DNA from: Apteryx mantelli
Taxonomy: Eukaryota > Chordata > Aves > Apterygiformes > Apterygidae
Direction: 5' to 3'
NCBI RefSeq assembly: GCF_036417845.1
Contig: NC_089981.1
Span: 23,146,001-23,210,000, forward strand
DNA length: 64,000 bases
Below the pieces are notes generated by a model. The model did not search any database, was not told the DNA's origin, and was given only the letters and a program-made list of their open reading frames with translations. The first letter of the stretch is position 1. Every line of letters starts with the position of its first letter. Below, in pieces: positions 1 to 9,975 of the stretch. Made by a program: the position numbers and the translations under genes.

Positions 1-2919
1 TTCTGTCCTTCTCAGTTCTTCATCCGTCCATAGTCTACCCTTCCCAAATCACTTTTTGCCTTTGTCTTCTGTTCTTTCCTATATGCTTCTACCCCTTTTG
101 CTCCTCTCAATCCTCTCTTTTGCTTTGACCCTCGTTTAGTCTCCTACATTTTTCTCTTAAACATGCTTCCTACAGATTTGTCATAACTCCCTTACCTGAA
201 GTTCCACTTTGAGTTTTCTGTTCCAGTCCTTCATAACCTTATCTTCTTGTTCCTAGCCAGCCTGGCTGGCTGAGCAAGAGGCAGCTCGTGTTCCTGAGCT
301 CTACGTATGCTGCTTTGCTGATATCAGGACAAGTGCCACAGATACCTATTACCTTCACTGAAACCTTTACCTGGTGGGGTCATTAATGTGGTTTATTCTC
401 TATAACCAGCAGCCTATTTTTATGAAACTTATAAGAGCTTAATATCTCTGAAACCACTAAGTAAAAATTAATTGAAATTGGACACAAGGTTCAAAAGTTC
501 CTGGGGGACATGCAGAGACAAACAAATATATGTTCACATAGAGTGATTGCTTGAAAATTATCAAGTGGGCATTCCTCCCTGGGGTAGCTCCAGAATCTAG
601 AACTGAAGATACTCTATATGCTTTTCTTCATAAAAAACAGAAACCAATGTCTCATCAAGAGGACAGGCAAATGCGCACAGCACTGCCCTCCACTGAGGAA
701 CAGTTAGAGCAGCATTCTTGACAAATCCTTTTTGTACTTGTTCACAAAGCCAGAAAGGACACCCCAAAGGTTGAGGAGAGCCTGATGCTATGGAGCAGGC
801 AGGGAACAGGAGGCTCAATGGGACAGTGTCTAACTTTTTGACATGTGTTTATTTAGCACGCAGCATTGGTATTTAGCTCCAAAAATGAAATCTATCAGTT
901 CCACAAAAATATAATAATAATTAGTATGGAGATAGCTGTATATTTGTACCTCTTCAGCAGTGCTCTTTTAGGAAAGTCAAGTGTGCGAATTTACTTTCTT
1001 CAGATGTATGGCAGAATCCTTCAGTTAGTAAGTCAAGTTCAAACTGTTAGCCAATCCCTTTTCCAGGTAACCCTCACAAGCGAATTGGATGGTTAAGCTT
1101 TCTTAGTTGAACTAAAGCCAGTGCATAAAGCAGAATAATAAATCATAGCTGTGCCATTTAGTTCACAGACATTAATTTAGGCATTGCAGAGCCTGAAGAT
1201 GGATCTCACAGCAGACTAGCAAAACAAGTTTTAGGTTAAGTTTTACAGGTTTCACAAGCATACAAGAATATTGCAGGATGGATATGTGTCACTTATATAA
1301 CTGGTTGGGTCTCAGGCAAGAACAGCCCCTTTTGCCCTGTCCCCTGAGGGCTTCAGATGCACCACAAAGGATATGATTCTGCTGCACGGGAAAAAGGCAC
1401 ATCTTTTGCAAACTGCAGAGCCCAATTCCACCATCATTTCTTGCAGTCACTTAAAGCCTACTTGGAGGTAAGCAGAAGACAAGGGTGCAGGTGAATAAGG
1501 CCCAAGGGATTTACCGCTTCGTCGATCCAGCCCATTCTGGAGTGGAAGTGCAGGAAAACGAAAGGAATGTTGCAGGCTTCAAGCTACGTGAAAGCCCATG
1601 GAGTCCTGGCATGCCAAGCTCAGCTACTCGAGATGTATTTGGCCTTACGTAGGTGCTGGACACAGCCCTGAATACACAGCAGAGTGCAATGCTAATCCTT
1701 TGTTCATGGTACCAGCTCAAGCTTGGTGATGCACAACAGAGCTGAAACAATAACATGGAAATCCCAGATGGCATTCAGGCTGGCTGTAACGAACAATAAT
1801 TTCCACTTCAATGGCATGCAAGGAACTCACAGTGCATTGCAAGCTTTAATTAATCCTCACAGTCCAGTTGGGATGCAGAAGGATTACATCCCTCATCACC
1901 TAAAGAAAGAGATCCAGCATGAAACATGGCAACCACGTAACGTACACACCACCACCACCCAGGAATTTTAGCCAGGATGCATACTGAACTGAAACTACAG
2001 GGGAATTTAAGTGGATAGAATGAAGAGGGAAAGAATTAAAAGCGAACTGAAGCTCCAAATCAGCAGTGCATCCCCCCCGACACCAGGCCAAGAAACAGAG
2101 ATGTTAGAATAAACAGCAGACAACTTATCACAGTCACAACCACCGCATAATTTCATACCACAGGGTCATAGTTACTGATTGAACTAGATTATTATTGGCA
2201 AAAGTGTTGTTCAAGCAATTGCAGGGGATTCTAGCAGAAAAGCTGAAGCTGCTGCCGAGCAGCTAATAAGTGGCTATTCTTCAGTCATGCTGCACTCAAA
2301 ATAGCTTTCCAACAGGGGAAAAGCAAATTCTATTGGCTTCAACACCTGGTTGAGCAACTTAATAGGGACAAAATTGAAAGTTAGAGCTGAATCATTATTT
2401 ATTTTATAACTACATCTTCATCACGCAGTCCACTCCAAGATGGGAGTTATTTCATTTCAAATCAAGCTCATGCCAGGTTTTTCTGTAGGCTCATTCAGCA
2501 CAGAGGTGAGGAGAAGGTTCTTTGAAAACAATTTCAGATGGCAGCTGCTTCAGAGGAGTAGAGCAGTCTGCAATCATCAGGAAGAATTTTTTTCTCTTTT
2601 CTCCAGTTCCCCTTTGCCTTTTCTGAATTGTATTTCTTAAGTGTGTTTATAATGCACCAGGAAAATGGTAGCAGTGCAAAGACTATATTTAGCGCTATTT
2701 GGGTAACACAACAATTCCCAGGGAGTGTATCAAAGTGATGAGAAAACAGTTATGAGAGCAAAATGAACAGGGCTCTGTCCTGTCCACAACAGACAAAGAA
2801 AACAGCTTATTCCTCTCCTCACTGAAATTACCTTTTATGTATTTGAAAATTACTATTATTTTACTTCTCAGTTTTCTTTTCTTTGAAGTTCAGGTGTTCA
2901 GATGAAGTTCAGTCTAAAC
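1..2919. other. Intergenic, no gene recognised
   Basis: AT-rich non-coding DNA. All open frames are short (under 90 codons), overlap each other on both strands and show no family resemblance. The first 250 bases are pyrimidine-rich but not a clean repeat. No RNA gene, CpG-rich patch or other structure was seen. Confidence 0.6.
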
Positions 2920-3401
2920 TTAAATAACTCAATTTCTTCAACCGTTCCATATGAGTCAATTTTTAAGAAGCCTGATAATTATTGTTCTCTTCCTCTTTTT
3001 TTTTTCTTTTTCCCGTGGGACCATACCTTTCTTGAAGTACCCCAAATTAGACACAGTGTTCCAGCTGGGGCCTAGGCAGCTCCAAGGAGAGCTGAAGAAT
3101 TACTTCATGTTTTGTAGGTGATAACACTGTCTGTAAATTACAGTAAGTGTTTGCCTTTTTTTACAGCACCATAACACTGTGTACTCCTGTTCAGCCTATG
3201 ATCTATGTTAACATCCAAATCTTTTTCTGCCATGCTGTTACTTAGCTTGTCCTTCATCCTCTTATGTTTTTGCCGTTCATTATTCCTGCCTAAATGTAGT
3301 GACCTATGTTTGTTTGTATTGAATTGCATCCTCTCAACTTCTCCTGGAGTTGTTCTACAATGTATACCTGTTATGTTTGATTGGCATAAATATCTACCCA
3401 C
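2920..3401 (-). mobile_element. Degenerate CR1 LINE fragment (ORF2 reverse-transcriptase region)
   Basis: Read on the minus strand, 3138-3401 gives the peptide motifs MQFNTNKHRSLHLGRNN and AEKDLDVNIDHRLNRSTQC. These match the characteristic C-terminal part of CR1 ORF2, where chicken CR1 has a KFNK..KC..LHLGRNN block followed by an AEKDLGV block. On the plus strand the flanking bases (for example CACAGTGTTCCAGCTGGGGC near 3053, and GTTCAGCCTATGATC near 3190) match the antisense of the same region and extend the element to about 2920. The fragment carries indels and frame breaks, has no promoter or intact ORF, and is an old inactive insertion. The left boundary is approximate. Confidence 0.75.
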
Positions 3402-5834
3402 AGTAATTATGAATAAATCAACGTGTTTGTTTATTTAAAAAGAAGCTGCTGTCTTCTCTAGGGAGAAATTTGGTAAATGAAATCTTCACATCTTTTTATT
3501 AAATCAGATTATCTATTATCTAGATTATTTCTCAAATAGAATTCCCTGCTGCCTCATTTTAAAAGGGACAGAATTCTGACAAGTTTAGTTACACCTAACT
3601 ATGGTTTTTATTAAAGGTTTGAAAATAAAGACTAAGAAGTCTTAGATTTTGGCATTCTAGTCTCACAGAAAAAGGACATACAGCCTTTTTGGTTGTGATA
3701 TCCATATTTCTACCTAAGGTTATGCCATATTTGTGAGTAGATGTTATTGTAGGCATCCTGTTCATGTACCTTTCCCCATTTATTTGTTTCTTTTTTTGCT
3801 TCTGAAAGGGCTTCTCAGAAAAGAAAACAAAAAGAAAACACATATTCAGAAAAGTGAAAGAGTTGCTTTTTTTTCCCTCACCAGTATATAAATTAGGACA
3901 AGGAAGGAGAGAAATAATGAAACATTATTTTAGAGTAATGTGAACAAGCCCCAGATTTGTTCAGGTTTCTTCAAAAGTCTTCCTACTCAATTTCTCCACA
4001 AGTTTCCCATTTGTTCTAATACTTCATTTAGCCTGGAGTTTTTAATTAAATTGCAATTCTGATTTAACTGATTTCCAGTTAATACATATTAACTTACACA
4101 ATTGGAAGTGAGGCTTATGACTGCAAAGCGTTTCAAGGCACAGACATGCTCTGTGTTCACATACATGGCAGAGTCTACAGTCAAACTACTCAAAAATATA
4201 CAGTCATACACTAGTTGCAGGAGCCTGCTTTACACAGGAGAAATTTACTTTGTGTGGTTTGAGTCTTGAAGCTAAATCAGATGACCCAAGGAAGGTAGTG
4301 AACTCTTCTGATTTCAGTGATTCTAAAAAATGTCTAAAAACAAGTAAGCATCATTCTTGCTCAGTAATTACTCAGAGCCAAGAAATCTGACAGAATCTTC
4401 TACTTCCTCCAGGAACCAAATTCTGATAACAGGCAACGCTAATGTGAATCCCTGCTCAACAGAACACTTCCAGCTGGTTCAGGTAAAGGCTTCTGAATGG
4501 TACAGTTTCCCATGCTCATTCCAATGGGAAGAAATACTTTCTCTTCCCAGATAATAACTACTCTCTTCCCAGACAAGCCAACAATGTTCTTCTGCTTACT
4601 TAAGTTCATTATAGGAGTCTTTGCTTATATACAACAAAACACTGTTTTTCTTCTTTGTAATTTAGGTAATCTTTTGCTCTCTCTGCAACAACAAGATATA
4701 CATGTAAATCAATACACTATCTTTCCCCCCTCCTGAACTCCTGGTTTTTACAGAATAAGCACCAATTTTGTGTGAAAAAGTATTGAAGGGGGAAGGAATT
4801 TCGTAAGTTAAATGTCATACTTTCTCCCACTGGGCATTTCAATTTTATAGATATTATTTTTTATAATTAACAGTGAATATTAAGAAGATTCTAGGATCAT
4901 GGTGACTTTCAATAGTGATATTTAGCAGGTTCGGTCTCTGGTTGGCTTTTCCTTTGTGTTTTTATATTTGGTGCCTAAATGCCTGCAAGGAAATCATTAT
5001 TTTCTGTTAGATGTTTAATCACAAACCTTGCAAGGAAATTTGCTCTTTTCCAAACAGTGCGGAACTAACTTCATTACCACATTGGCACGCTAGTACATTT
5101 GTCAGCTGTGAAGCTCCATCTTCTTAAAAGTCCCCAGTCTATATTCCCTTTGGAAAAGATTATTTTCAAATAATACAATAGATCTTCTGCAGCCTGATTT
5201 TCTATTTCCAGCTTTCTTCCAGAGCCTTTCTTGCTGAATGTGGCAGGTTATGGGGGACAGGGTAAGTTGCATGGAAATAAACTCAGTGTCTGCAGTGAAA
5301 GGATTCTGGTATTTGCTACCTCTGGTTTCTCTGGGGCCAGATTCTCTGCCTCGTTTGAAGTCAGCGCTGATGTACACAGACGGTCCAGAGTTTGGGCCTG
5401 GAAGGGACAGAGGTCCGCTTCTCCACGGAGCTGCCATACCTCAGCATCAAGGGAAGACGATAGGAACTGCAGGAACACAGCACCCCTGAAAATCCAGCCC
5501 ATTTTGTGCTCATATAGCAGGTTTCTTCCAACAAGGTGTTAGGGGACTATAGACAGTCCTGAGGAAAAGCAGTCAGATACAGGGTCAGCTGTGGCTCCAG
5601 GATTCTCAAACATCTGGACTGAATGGGTCTACATCTGCAGCTAAATATTTCAAGCAGTTCTGACTCCTCTTTCTATTCTCTGATCATTAGGTGTTCCTTA
5701 GAGACATGAATATCTGAGTGAAGAAGAAACTGATTTTCTCCCTATAAGGGAGGCTTCTAATGAGGTGAATACTGGTTAAAGCTAATTGCTTTAAACACAA
5801 GACCAATGCTCACCTCGTTAGACTTGCTGAAGAT

Positions 5835-5950
5835 TTAAGTTCAGTACAGTTTCCATAGGCTGTGTGATCTTGGGAAGTTGTCTTATCTTACCACACCTCC
5901 TCTCCACCCCACTCCACTCCACAAAAAGGGGATATTAACAACCCTGTTGT
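5835..5950 (+). repeat. MIR SINE relic
   Basis: The sequence contains GCTGTGTGATCTTGGGAAG followed by a C-rich stretch and AAAAGGGGATATTAACA. This is the order of the conserved MIR core (GCTGTGTGACCTTGGGCAAG, pyrimidine-rich, AAATGGGGATAATAA). It is highly diverged. Boundaries are estimates. Confidence 0.5.
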
Positions 5951-6060
5951 GTGTTACAACTCTACACGCCCAGGAGCAGCATCTCTGTGTCAATAAACAC
6001 GTGTAGAGTGTTTAGCACAAAAGGTCTCGGTGTGGTCAAGGCTTTGAGCACTTGCAACAG

Positions 6061-6075
6061 TATGTGTGTGTATAT

Positions 6076-6113
<38 letters not shown>

Positions 6114-6150
6114 ATACATGCATACATATATACGTATATAATATACATAC
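6061..6150. repeat. (CA)n microsatellite with TG/TA flanks
   Basis: An uninterrupted run of about 15 CA units lies at 6079-6108. It is preceded by a short TG run and followed by alternating CATA and TATA sequence to about 6150. It is probably length-polymorphic. Alternating purine-pyrimidine sequence of this type can adopt Z-DNA. Confidence 0.95.
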
Positions 6151-7794
6151 TGTAATCGAGGGGAAGAAAATACAAACCAGATATTTAGAGAGAATATTTC
6201 ATTCCTTTCTATCTTCTAGGAAACTGAAGAAAGACATATAGCAAGGGAAGTATGCGTGCCTGCGAACCCTCAAGAGAGCTCATGTACATCTTGAGCTGTC
6301 TGCAAGAATGCACTGGGAAGGAATGACTGCTGGAAAAAGCAATGAACCAAAGAGGAAAAATTAAATAAGCCAGGTAAAAAAAAAAAAAAAGCTTCTTTTC
6401 ATCATCTTATGTGTGCAAAGTTTTCAGATGAAGAAAATTTATGTTTAAAAGCAGTGAGTTGCTGCTCTAAGTGCAGTTTTTACTGGAGTTGTAATGAATC
6501 GTAAGGAAAGTAGATGCCTGTATTAAGCATTACCTGTTTCAAGTCACTTCCTGCTCTACTTCCCTTCTACTGCTTTAGCACTGTGCAGCACTTTCTGGCA
6601 TATATGGTGTCTTCAACTGAAAGGTGTTGTCACCTGACTGTAATTGCAGATTTCCCCTGCAGGAATTCAGCCCTACAGCTATATTCAGAACATAAAAACT
6701 TGTGTATTAAAAATATGACTTTGCTTTTTTTGTGATAACATAAAATTTTATTTTCTTTCTTTTTTTCCCCTCTAAAATAAAGATGGGAAAGACAGAAACA
6801 TCACAGAATTATCTGAGCCTTCTCTATGTCATTCAGAAAGAATACGAAGTGTAGAAAGGGCTGTGCTGCATATGTGATTTTTTGACTCAGCTCTGGTTGT
6901 TTATCCCCTGTTTAACTGTAAAACCTTATTTTTGTATGACCTATAAATATTGTTATTGAAACAGTTTATCAGAAACAGAGAAAGATTTGTTTCCTCTCTG
7001 TGCAGAAGGTACCACATATTTATGTGTTATGTGAAGTAACAATTTTATACTGAAAATACATTTGCTAGCTCTAATGCTTCTGTTGGCTCCTACAGAAGCC
7101 TGTAAGGTTTTGTGTAAGCCATCTTCAGACTTAGGATGCGTAATACGTACAGGACAGTAGCTGAAGCTGGTGGAGAAGATCTGCTGAAAAATGAGGGCAA
7201 CAGATCTATCTATCTATCCCATTGCAGTTATCCTTCTACGGCCCTTCCCAGACATATTCCTGGAACCCCTTCTTTGTGACCAGCCAAGGCAGTGTTTCTT
7301 TTCTACCTTTAACCCCACTGAATATTTGTTTTTCTCATGGCATTCCCTGTGGCACTGGGTAGCAAGGATTAAGTAAAATCAATCTGGCTTTGCATAACTG
7401 CAGTAGTCAATGAATTGCCAGCCAGTACAGTTAAGACCTGGGCACAAATGCCCTCTTACAGGCAGTTCACGTCTCATTATTAGTATTATCCAGTAACAAT
7501 AGTACTTTAAGGTCTGTACTTAGTTAGAGTGGGCCCTGATTTTACCAAGCATTTTCTCTGACTAAATCCTTTTTATGTGTGCATAAACTGTTCTGACTGA
7601 CGTTGGTCCAGGGTAAGAGATTCCTACCCAAAGCTGCCTGGCAGTGCTCCTTCTCTTTTGCAAGAATCTACTTCCCCCTCAGCTCAGCTCGTTTAACTGT
7701 TCACCTAATATTCCCTCACTCAGTTCTGCAAAATGATTCAAGTTAAAAATACCCAAACAAATAAATGCTCTCAAGCATCAAAAGAAACATTTGG

Positions 7795-7930
7795 AATATT
7801 ACTGCCTTGCTATTTAGTTGGGGAACCGAGACATGGAGAGATTAAGTGACTTGCCAGAGGAAAAGGAGGAAGGATGCAGGACGAAAATCTAGTTATTCTG
7901 AGTCACAGTTCAGCATCTTAAACATAAACC
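7795..7930 (-). repeat. MIR SINE relic, antisense
   Basis: The plus strand reads GGGGAACCGAGACATGGAGA then GATTAAGTGACTTGCCAGAGG. This is the antisense of the MIR 3' core (GGGGAAACTGAGGCACGGAGAGGTTAAGTGACTTGCCCAAGG). The sequence to about 7930 follows the rest of the antisense core weakly. Confidence 0.55.
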
Positions 7931-8384
7931 TTCCTTGCTTCTGTTTAACCTTGTTCTGACTTCACCTTACCTCTGAGTGTTGCCCAATCTCTTCATGCTC
8001 TAACTTTCCTCTTCTAGACTGTATCTCTTCTCATTTCAAAGGGACACTTTCTTGTCACACAGGACAGGCATAAAGGAGATTAAGAGGTTGTTCTAGCCTT
8101 TTCATCTCTGGAATTTTTCTTCACTGCCATGGCCGCAAGCTGCTGCATATATCACTAGTGAAAGTGATGCCCTGGAATCACAGCTTTTCTCTAGCACCTA
8201 AGATTTCTTTTTCTGTATCATATTTGTTCAGTGTACTACTTATTTGCTAGCTCCTGCTTGGCAAGCTTCATGTACCTGCTTTGTGCATAAATGTCAGGGA
8301 TAATTCTGAAGGCTCAGCATGATTGCCAGTTGGCCAGCTGCCATGCTGGTCTTCAGGATTTAATTTTCCATCCACAAAATGGCA

Positions 8385-8398
8385 TTTATTTATTTATT
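8385..8398 (-). terminator. Tandem AATAAA polyadenylation signals for the TMCO5-like gene
   Basis: The plus strand carries TTTATTTATTTATT, which is three overlapping AATAAA hexamers on the minus strand, about 540 nt downstream of the stop codon at 8939-8941. No closer canonical AATAAA was seen, so a 3' UTR of roughly 550-570 nt is inferred. The hexamers lie inside a simple (TTTA)n run and may be coincidental. Confidence 0.4.
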
Positions 8399-8938
8399 TG
8401 TATTTAAATAGTTCCTGTGCCTATTGTCTCTAGATGCACAAACAAAAGGTTTTAGCCAAATGTAAATATGCAGCATCTGAATTAACATCCAGTAATGAAA
8501 GGTCTTTTTAACCAACCTCAACTGAACATACAAAATTCTCCTACATCTTTAAATTCCTCCATGTTCTTCCTGAAAGTCTAAAAAAAGGATGTGCTCTGCA
8601 ATGTGACCCATAGGTGAACAAATTTGGATGCTGGCATACTAGCAGGGAAGCGAATTCCAGAATCAAGTACTGCACATTGCCACTTTCAGTCAGATTAGCA
8701 CAAGCTGCATTATTTTGTCTCCTTTGCCTGAGGCAGTGAGTGCTCTGTTGGGTTTTTACTGGATGCAGCTATCTATTATAAAATATATTCAAAGTAACAA
8801 TCTAATTCAAGAAACCCTATGCTCAGAACCTGAGGTTTACTTGATTTCTAAAAAACCACATGAACTCATGCGTTAAGGCACGGAAGGGGGGATTATTAAA
8901 TTGACATGAACAACTCTGCAGAACCTTTATAGCTTTTC

Positions 8939-9820
8939 TTAAAATGGTAATAGTCCTTCATTTTTCAGACTGAGGTATGGATACAAGGCTTGTATCAGTA
9001 TATCAAGTTCACTGTCATTAAACAGTAGTGGAAGGCTGTCAGTGATAAAGTAGTTACTGAAAAGTCCAACGCAAACTACTACTAATAGCAAGAGCCTTAA
9101 GATACTCCACATGTAACAGAAGAATTTTTCTTTCGTAAACAAAGGGAGCGAGTCCTCCAGAAGCTTGGCTTCAGCAAACTCATGCAGTAAGGAACCCGCC
9201 AGGGAGCTGCTCTCATGCACTGCTCTCAGAAGTGCAGTTTCCTCACCTAACTCTTCTAGCTGTCCTTTCATTTGCACAATGTGATTCCTCTGAACTTCCC
9301 TGAGCTTGTCAAATTCTTCTAACGTGTCCCTTAACTGGCAGGCTCGGAGCTTTTCTTGCTCATACATCTTCTCCTTCACTTCCAGTTTGATTTGCAGGTG
9401 TTCCAAATACCTCTCATTTTCATACCTTATATTTCTCTCTCCTAATGTGTCTTTCTCTCGATACATTGTATCATCCTGATATGCAGAAATCTGGCAGGAC
9501 ATTTCCATGATCTCTGCCTTCAGTTGTTCATTGATTTTATCCAGATTTTTATTCTGCAATTCTATTTGTTTGATTTTGTTTTCTCTGTCTTTTAGTGTGT
9601 CCCTGGCATTATCCACTTCTCTGTGTAGGTCCCCTATTAATGTCTTGAAACAGTCTGCACTGGCCTGCAGTCTCCTGTTGCAGTCCTTTATATCTTCATT
9701 TTCTTTCAGTAGTTTCTGGTTTTCAGTATCCAGCTCTGCAGCTGTTTCTCTGAGGTCCCATATTTGATTCTGTAAGCTTTCATTTGTCAAAGACAGTTTA
9801 TTAGCCAGCAAGTTTACCAT
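8939..9820 (-). CDS. TMCO5-like coiled-coil, tail-anchored membrane protein (intronless)
   Basis: This is a single uninterrupted ATG-to-TAA frame of 293 codons, far longer than any other ATG frame here, so it is very unlikely to be neutral. Residues about 10-200 are a near-continuous charged coiled coil rich in E, K, L, Q and N. Residues about 233-254 form one hydrophobic membrane segment (core LRLLLLVVVCVGLF). A tail of about 39 residues follows, ending GLLPF, giving a cytoplasmic coiled coil held by a C-terminal anchor. Length, architecture and the style of the tail (LPLLF...LDILIQALYP, then the terminal LPF) fit the TMCO5 family, whose mammalian members are about 280-290 residues, multi-exonic and testis-expressed. 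The family name is inferred from layout and remembered pattern, without an alignment. An upstream in-frame stop at 9878-9880 supports the chosen ATG. Lack of introns suggests a retrocopy kept under selection. Alternatives are another coiled-coil tail-anchored family or the large last exon of a gene whose upstream exons were not seen. Confidence 0.8.
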   Translation of the reverse strand: MVNLLANKLSLTNESLQNQIWDLRETAAELDTENQKLLKENEDIKDCNRRLQASADCFKTLIGDLHREVDNARDTLKDRENKIKQIELQNKNLDKINEQLKAEIMEMSCQISAYQDDTMYREKDTLGERNIRYENERYLEHLQIKLEVKEKMYEQEKLRACQLRDTLEEFDKLREVQRNHIVQMKGQLEELGEETALLRAVHESSSLAGSLLHEFAEAKLLEDSLPLFTKEKFFCYMWSILRLLLLVVVCVGLFSNYFITDSLPLLFNDSELDILIQALYPYLSLKNEGLLPF

Positions 9821-9975
9821 GAGGGAGGCAAGAGAGGGTGGCCAAGGTGGCCGGAGCTTGCGGCTCTGGGAGAGCTCTCACGCGCCGGGCTATGACATAG
9901 CGCCAATGTCACAATCCCCCGGGCTCCGGCCGCCTGCTCGCACCCGGGGCAGCTGCAGCAGGCGGGACATTTTGG
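9821..9975 (-). promoter_or_regulatory. GC-rich promoter / 5' leader of the TMCO5-like gene
   Basis: About 150 bp of GC-rich, CpG-containing sequence sits abruptly in AT-rich surroundings directly upstream of the start codon at 9820. It contains a perfect inverted repeat, TGACAT at 9893-9898 and ATGTCA at 9906-9911. Inside it lie a CCAAT box (9903-9907, plus strand) and, on the minus strand, TTGGCGC, which resembles an E2F site. No TATA box was identified. The transcription start is unknown. Confidence 0.5.
9890..9970 (-). other. Possible upstream ORF, 26 codons
   Basis: The minus strand has an ATG at 9970-9968 with A at -3, followed by 26 sense codons (MSRLLQLPRVRAGG...) and a TAG at 9892-9890. 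It ends 69 bp before the main start codon. If transcription begins upstream of 9970 this would be a uORF able to dampen translation. If it begins further downstream it is irrelevant. The peptide is not recognised. Confidence 0.25.

Larger units (their letters stand above)
3402..8384. other. Intergenic, no gene recognised apart from listed repeats
   Basis: Non-coding AT-rich sequence holding two MIR relics, a (CA)n microsatellite and an A-run at about 6377-6391. Overlapping frames at 5102-5542 on both strands have no recognisable family signature and are treated as chance. Confidence 0.55.

Noticed and set aside
3138-3401. 87-codon minus-strand frame as a host gene
   Set aside because: The LHLGRNN and AEKDL motifs identify it as decayed CR1 reverse transcriptase.
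5102-5542. Overlapping frames of 84-111 codons on both strands
   Set aside because: Mutually overlapping, no recognisable domain, no promoter or polyadenylation context.
9507-9767. 86-codon plus-strand frame
   Set aside because: It is the antisense shadow of the TMCO5-like coding sequence.
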